9,697 nt of DNA, from contig NZ_JAIFKJ010000482.1 in NCBI RefSeq assembly GCF_019695415.1, positions 1 to 9,697 of the forward strand, read 5' to 3'. Positions 5,750 through 9,697 of this stretch are shown piece by piece. The notes beneath the pieces are model-generated. The model saw nothing but the letters and a program-made list of their open reading frames with translations. It made no database searches and was not told the DNA's origin. The DNA comes from Thiohalocapsa sp. Lineage in GTDB: Bacteria > Pseudomonadota > Gammaproteobacteria > Chromatiales > Chromatiaceae. The translations under genes were made by a program, and so were the position numbers. Each line of letters starts with the position of its first letter. Within the stretch, counting starts at the first letter, position 1.

Positions 5750-6424
5750 ATGCCGGCGCGGCATCGGCGGCGACGACCCCGGCCGATGCTGCCGGCGCTG
5801 CTGCTGTGTGCCCTGGCGACGTCGGCACCGTCGCCTGCCGCGGAGGACGCAGCCGACGACGCCGCCGCGGAGGTCACCGGCGAGCAGATCTACGCCTACT
5901 GCGTGGACTGCCACGGCAAGCGAGGTGAGGGCGGTGACGGCGGTACCTACCCGCGCATCGCCGGACTCCCGCAGCCCTACATCGACCGCCAGCTGCACGC
6001 CTTCAAGTCGCAGGCCCGGCGCACTAAGCCCATGGTGCCCATCTTCCAGCACCATCGGTTCGATGCCGAGATCATCGACCTCGTCGCCGGACATGTTGCG
6101 GGCTTCAGCCCGCCGCGGCTCAGCCTCTGGCCCTACGAGCCGAGCGCGGCAGCGCTCGAAGCCTTTGCTGACAAGGCCGCGTTCGAGGCCGCCGGCGCCG
6201 AGCTCTATGCAGACGCCTGCGCCGGCTGCCACGGTGCCGACGCCAGCGGTGACGACGCCGGAAAGGTGCCGCCGTTGATCGTCCAGTACCCTGCCTACCT
6301 GAAGAAGCAGATTGGCGATTTCGCCCGCGGGGAGCGCAAGATGCCTGCGGATGCGCGCTGTGGTGAAGTCCCGCCCGCGCAGGCGGAAGCGGTGATCTCC
6401 CACATCGTGGAGCTCGGCAAGTGA
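5750..6424 (+). CDS. Exported diheme c-type cytochrome, c4-like
   Basis: The 224-residue precursor starts with an arginine-rich n-region (4-11), a hydrophobic stretch (13-25, MLPALLLCALATS) and a likely cleavage near SPA-AED (about 30-31), followed by an acidic linker. Two similar cytochrome c domains follow. The first has CVDCH (51-55) and a likely distal ligand Met95 (TKPMVPIF). The second has CAGCH (157-161) and a likely ligand Met198 (ERKMPAD). Tandem class I domains with CxxCHG and late Met ligands fit the c4 family of periplasmic electron carriers, although a subunit such as the diheme partner of flavocytochrome c is possible. Cys204, just after the second Met, appears unpaired in the mature protein. 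It is divergent from the SOUL gene and 168 bases before rapA. I see no terminator between it and rapA, so read-through is possible. Confidence 0.88.
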   Translation: MPARHRRRRPRPMLPALLLCALATSAPSPAAEDAADDAAAEVTGEQIYAYCVDCHGKRGEGGDGGTYPRIAGLPQPYIDRQLHAFKSQARRTKPMVPIFQHHRFDAEIIDLVAGHVAGFSPPRLSLWPYEPSAAALEAFADKAAFEAAGAELYADACAGCHGADASGDDAGKVPPLIVQYPAYLKKQIGDFARGERKMPADARCGEVPPAQAEAVISHIVELGK

Positions 6425-6474
6425 TACCTGCGGGCCGCATGTGCGCCGCGGCCGGAAGCGCCGCGCGCTGACCC

Positions 6475-6510
6475 CACAGGCCGCTGTGTCCGGCTGCCCC
6501 GATCATCGGG
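6475..6510 (+). promoter_or_regulatory. Two small dyads in the leader of rapA
   Basis: CACAG-GCCG-CTGTG (6475-6488) is a five-pair hairpin. CCCGAT-C-ATCGGG (6498-6510) is a perfect six-base dyad around one base. Both lie in the gap between the cytochrome stop and the rapA start. The second is compact enough to be an operator. No T run follows either, so they do not look like a terminator for the cytochrome gene. Confidence 0.25.
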
Positions 6511-6592
6511 TCGCAGTCCCGCGCACGGCGGCAAACCTACAGCCGGTCCACCGTCGGGCCGGATCCGTCGCCACCAGCAACCGCGAGCACTC

Positions 6593-9388
6593 ATGCCCGA
6601 AGGTCCCCCCGAGTTCAAACCCGGCCAGCGCTGGCTGTCCGAGACCCAGGCCGAGCTCGGGCTCGGCATCGTCGAGGCCAGCGACGAGCGCACTGTCACC
6701 CTGCAGTTCCCAGCCACCGGCGAGCAACGGCTTTACGCGAGGCGCAGCGCGCCCCTATGGCGGGCGGCGTTCGGTGTCGGCGATGTTGTCCGGGACATCG
6801 AGGGACTGGAGGTCACCGTCGTGGCTGTGGACGAGCAGTCGCAGCTCCTGGTCTATACCGGTGAGGACGCCAGCGGCGGCACCCACAAAGTGCCGGAGCA
6901 GCTCTTGGCGGCGGATCTTCACCTGAACCGCCCGCAGCAGAAGCTGCTCGCCGGGCGGGTCGACCGCGATACCTGGTTTCGGCTGCGCCAGCGTACCTGG
7001 CGCCACCGCGGCGAGTGGCCCGGGGAGCCCGTGCGCGGGCTTGTGGGTGCGCGGATCGCGCCCATCCCGCACCAGCTCTACATCGCCGCCGAGGTCGCCG
7101 AACGTTTCGCGCCGCGCGTGCTGCTGGCGGACGAAGTGGGTCTGGGCAAGACGATCGAGGCGGGGCTCATTCTGCACCGTATGCTGCTGGACGGCCGCGC
7201 CCGGCGGGTGCTGATCCTGGTGCCGGAGGCGCTGCTGCACCAGTGGCTGGTGGAGCTGCTGCGTCGGTTCAACCTGCGCTTCGCCTTGTTCGACCGTGAG
7301 CGTATCCAAGCCTTCGGCGCCGGCAACGCCTTCGAGACCGAGCAGCGCGTGCTCTGCTCCCTGGACCTGCTGACGGAGACCCCCGCCCATGCTGCCGCCG
7401 TGCTGGGAGCTGACTGGGATCTGCTGATCGTCGACGAGGCCCATCATCTGGCGTGGACGCCGGAAGACAGCGGCCTCGACTACGATCTGGTGGAGGCTCT
7501 GGCGGACCAGACACCGGCGGTGCTCCTGCTGACGGCGACGCCGGAACAGCTCGGCCGCGCGGGACACTTCGGCCGGCTGCGGCTGCTGGATCCGGAGCGC
7601 TTCTCCAACTACGAGGCCTTCTTGGCCGAAGAGAAGGACTATGCCGCCATCGCCGACATCGCCGGCCGGCTGCTGGAGGACGCGCCGCTGACCGACGCCC
7701 AGCAGACACGGCTCTCGGAGCTGCTGGGCGACACCGCCACTCTGGACACGGCCACGATTGTCGAGCGCCTGCTGGACCGCCATGGCACCTCGCGACTGTT
7801 GTTCCGCAATACGCGCGCCGGGGTCGCCGGCTTCCCGGAGCGCCACGCCCACGCCTATCCGCTAGCGGCGCCGAATGGCTACGGTGGCGGCGTGGAGCCT
7901 ATCCATCCGGAGGTCGGCGCCGGCGACGACTGGCCCGCGCAGGATCCCCGGGTCGCCTGGCTTGCGGAGTTGCTTCGGGATCTGCACCCGGCCAAGGTCC
8001 TGCTCATTGCCGCTCATGCGGACACGGTGCTGGCCCTGCGCACATACCTGCACGAACGCCTCGGCGTGCATGCGGCGGTGTTCCATGAGGGCATGGAAAT
8101 CATCGAGCGGGACCGAGCGGCGGCCTACTTTGCCGACCCCGAGGAGGGCACGCAGCTGCTGCTTTGCTCGGAGATCGGCAGCGAGGGACGCAATTTCCAG
8201 TTCGCTCACCACCTGGTGCTCTTCGATCTACCGCTGGACCCGGAGCTGCTGGAGCAGCGCATCGGTCGCCTCGACCGCATCGGCCAGACCAGCAGCGTCG
8301 AAATCCACGTCCCCTATCTTGCCGGCACCGCCATGGAAACCCTGTACCGCTGGTACGCCGACGGACTGGATGCGCTGTCGCAGCACTGCCCGGCGGCCGC
8401 GACGGTCTACGAGCAGCTCGGGGGGCACCTGAAGACGCTGCTGGACGAGGGTGCTGACCCCAACGGCAGCGCCGTGGATACGCTGGTGCGGGAGGCGGCC
8501 GCTCTGCGGCAGACGCTGAACGCCCAGCTCGCGGCCGGCCGCGACCGCCTTCTGGAACTGGGCTCCCATCGGCGGGCGGTTTCCGCGGAGCTAGTGCAGG
8601 GCATGGAAGACATGGACCGTGACCCCGCCCTGTTCGAATACCTGAGCGCCTTCTGGGATGCCTTTGGCGTCGATCAGGAACCCGGCCCCGGCGGCTCTCT
8701 GGTGCTGCACCCCGGCCGCCACATGCTCCAGGAGCAGTTCCCAGGGCTGCCGGAGGACGGCCTCACCGTCACCTTCGACCGCAACCATGCGCTGGCGCAT
8801 GAGGATCGGGCCTTCCTGACCTGGGAGCACCCGTTGGCCCTTGCTGCCATGGACCAGCTTGCGGGATCGGATCTCGGTAGTGCGGCGATCATCCTCACCC
8901 GTAACCCGCGCTTCAACGCAGGCGCGCTGCTGCTCGAGATGCTCTATGTCGCCGAGTGCCCGGCGCCGCCGGCGCTGCAAGTGCAGCGCTTCCTGCCGCG
9001 GCTCGGCTTGCGGCTGCTGCTCGACGAGCGCGGCGCAGACCACGCAGACGCCATCGCCACCGATGCGCTCAGCGGCAAGTGCCTCACGGGCAACCGCAAG
9101 CTCGCCTCCGCACTCATCACCGCCAAGCAGCAGTTGATCGAGCGGATGTTCGCCGCTGGAGAGGTGCGCGCCGAGACCGCCGTCTCCGAGATGCGCGCGG
9201 CGGCCGTGGCGCGCATGCAAGTGATGCTTGATGCGGAAATCGAGCGCCTGACGGCTCTGGCCAAGGTCAACGCCGCCGTCCGTGACGAGGAAATCGCCCA
9301 GCTCCAGCTGCGTCGCGAGCGCCTGGAGCAGGTCCTCTCCCGCGCCCATCTGCGGCTGGATGCGCTGCGGCTGGTGGCGCACGGGTAA
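6593..9388 (+). CDS. rapA: RNA polymerase-associated ATPase RapA (HepA)
   Basis: RapA is a Swi2/Snf2-type ATPase that binds core RNA polymerase and promotes its recycling after termination. The 931 residues align with E. coli RapA (968) from GQRWLSETQAELGLG to RLDALRLV. The N-terminal Tudor-like region spans about 1-107. ATPase motifs are LLADEVGLGKTIEAG (177-191, Walker A Lys186), LLIVDEAHH (277-285), LLLTATPEQ (311-319), SEIGSEGRNFQ (526-536) and QRIGRLDRIGQ (555-565). The C-terminal part is the RapA-specific region ending in a charged coiled coil (about 880-915). The segment after GFPERHAHAYPL (about 423-450) is about 25 residues shorter than in E. coli and accounts for most of the length difference. 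The start at ATG 6593 matches the family N-terminus; its SD is weak. The gene is probably constitutive or growth-linked. Confidence 0.97.
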   Translation: MPEGPPEFKPGQRWLSETQAELGLGIVEASDERTVTLQFPATGEQRLYARRSAPLWRAAFGVGDVVRDIEGLEVTVVAVDEQSQLLVYTGEDASGGTHKVPEQLLAADLHLNRPQQKLLAGRVDRDTWFRLRQRTWRHRGEWPGEPVRGLVGARIAPIPHQLYIAAEVAERFAPRVLLADEVGLGKTIEAGLILHRMLLDGRARRVLILVPEALLHQWLVELLRRFNLRFALFDRERIQAFGAGNAFETEQRVLCSLDLLTETPAHAAAVLGADWDLLIVDEAHHLAWTPEDSGLDYDLVEALADQTPAVLLLTATPEQLGRAGHFGRLRLLDPERFSNYEAFLAEEKDYAAIADIAGRLLEDAPLTDAQQTRLSELLGDTATLDTATIVERLLDRHGTSRLLFRNTRAGVAGFPERHAHAYPLAAPNGYGGGVEPIHPEVGAGDDWPAQDPRVAWLAELLRDLHPAKVLLIAAHADTVLALRTYLHERLGVHAAVFHEGMEIIERDRAAAYFADPEEGTQLLLCSEIGSEGRNFQFAHHLVLFDLPLDPELLEQRIGRLDRIGQTSSVEIHVPYLAGTAMETLYRWYADGLDALSQHCPAAATVYEQLGGHLKTLLDEGADPNGSAVDTLVREAAALRQTLNAQLAAGRDRLLELGSHRRAVSAELVQGMEDMDRDPALFEYLSAFWDAFGVDQEPGPGGSLVLHPGRHMLQEQFPGLPEDGLTVTFDRNHALAHEDRAFLTWEHPLALAAMDQLAGSDLGSAAIILTRNPRFNAGALLLEMLYVAECPAPPALQVQRFLPRLGLRLLLDERGADHADAIATDALSGKCLTGNRKLASALITAKQQLIERMFAAGEVRAETAVSEMRAAAVARMQVMLDAEIERLTALAKVNAAVRDEEIAQLQLRRERLEQVLSRAHLRLDALRLVAHG

Positions 9389-9395
9389 GGCTCAA

Positions 9396-9480
9396 GGGGC
9401 GAGGGGCTAAGTGCAGGGGTACAGGACGGCGGGGGTGCAGGAGTGCTGGAGTGCGGGGTGCGGGAGTAGGCGTGCGGGAC
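9396..9480 (+). repeat. Degenerate G-rich tandem repeat (TGCRGGAG type)
   Basis: Beginning eight bases after the rapA stop, the + strand is strongly G-rich. It includes GGGGCGAG (9396-9403) and then octamer-like units TGCAGGAG (9436-9443), TGCTGGAG (9444-9451), TGCGGGG (9452-9458), TGCGGGAG (9459-9466) and TGCGGGAC (9473-9480). It resembles the repeat after the stop codon at 103. It is probably a decayed simple-sequence repeat. Open frames on either strand across it are compositional artefacts. Confidence 0.55.
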
Positions 9481-9492
9481 TTGAGCGGTCTC

Positions 9493-9535
9493 GGGTTGGG
9501 TGTTGCAACGGGCATCCGGCCCAGCCTGTCAACCC
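9493..9535. other. Inverted repeat with a central palindrome downstream of rapA
   Basis: GGGTTG (9493-9498) is complementary to CAACCC (9530-9535), and a perfect GTTGCAAC palindrome (9502-9509) lies between them. There is no T run after the outer arm, so it is a weak terminator candidate at best. It could also be an upstream site for the possible gene beginning at 9572. Confidence 0.2.
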
Positions 9536-9571
9536 AGCCACTTTGATCCTCTTCTCTCCTGGGCGTCCCGC

Positions 9572-9697
9572 ATGCCAGCCATTGACTTTGACCGACGGCG
9601 GCTACTGCCCGCCCCACCGGCCGCCCTCGGCGCACGCGCCCGTCCCGCCTCTGCTCTGTGCCCCGCCGCCGTCCTCGGCACCATCGCCCCCCGGTTG
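9572..9697 (+). CDS. Possible start of an unidentified gene (partial, runs off the window)
   Basis: An ATG at 9572 opens a frame that stays open to the window end (42 codons, beginning MPAIDFDRRRLLPAPPAALG). The first ten codons look protein-like, but the rest is an Ala/Pro/Arg-rich run that any GC-rich DNA can give, and there is no strong SD. The DRRRLL stretch vaguely recalls a twin-arginine signal, but no hydrophobic core with a clear cleavage site follows. I do not recognise a family. The sequence beyond the window would decide it. Confidence 0.3.
   Translation, partial: MPAIDFDRRRLLPAPPAALGARARPASALCPAAVLGTIAPRL

Noticed and set aside
5807..5809. Lipobox in the cytochrome signal peptide (LLLC at residues 17-20)
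   Set aside because: The residue before the cysteine is Leu rather than Gly, Ala or Ser, the cysteine lies within the hydrophobic core, and a normal signal peptidase I site follows.
9267..9635. Open frame on the - strand after rapA (122 codons)
   Set aside because: It overlaps the rapA 3' end, and its Pro/Arg-rich product comes from the complement of the G-rich repeat.

Overview
This is a GC-rich stretch of bacterial chromosome. It most likely comes from a gammaproteobacterium. The best evidence is a full-length RapA (RNA-polymerase recycling ATPase), which aligns with the enterobacterial protein over its whole length. A MenF/MenD pair for menaquinone, a diheme cytochrome c and the high GC content would fit a halophilic Ectothiorhodospiraceae-type organism. 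That placement is inference from general knowledge, since no 16S or other marker is present.

Layout from left to right: (1) the last 33 codons of an unidentified + strand gene end at 103. (2) A 221-bp gap (104-324) holds a degenerate G-rich heptamer repeat, then a fold-back element of about 144 bp whose central hairpin looks like a + strand terminator. (3) menD (325-2073) and menF (2148-3578) lie on the - strand as an apparent operon, transcribed menF then menD. Together they convert chorismate through isochorismate to SEPHCHC, the first committed steps of menaquinone synthesis. (4) A 249-bp gap (3579-3827) carries a + strand motif set resembling a TPP (thi-box) riboswitch and, next to it, a branched potential RNA fold. 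No matching + strand gene follows. (5) An alpha/beta-hydrolase-fold protein (3828-4799) and a membrane-anchored SOUL-family protein (4861-5451) lie on the - strand, with the SOUL gene upstream. (6) A 298-bp divergent intergenic region follows. (7) An exported diheme cytochrome c (5750-6424) and rapA (6593-9388) lie on the + strand. (8) A 183-bp tail (9389-9571) holds a G-rich octamer repeat, followed by a possible start of another + strand gene that runs off the window.

The window is mostly housekeeping. menF and menD feed the quinone pool and the cytochrome belongs to the exported electron-transfer machinery, so both relate to respiration or anaerobic electron transport. RapA is a transcription factor with no pathway link to them. 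I see no transposase, phage gene, CRISPR array, tRNA or rRNA.

I do not see a convincing new multi-gene system. The observations most worth a second look are the orphan thi-box-like motif at 3640-3713, the fold-back element at 170-313, the hydrolase-fold protein with an altered nucleophile elbow and no catalytic-type histidine, and the SOUL protein that contains no histidine or cysteine.
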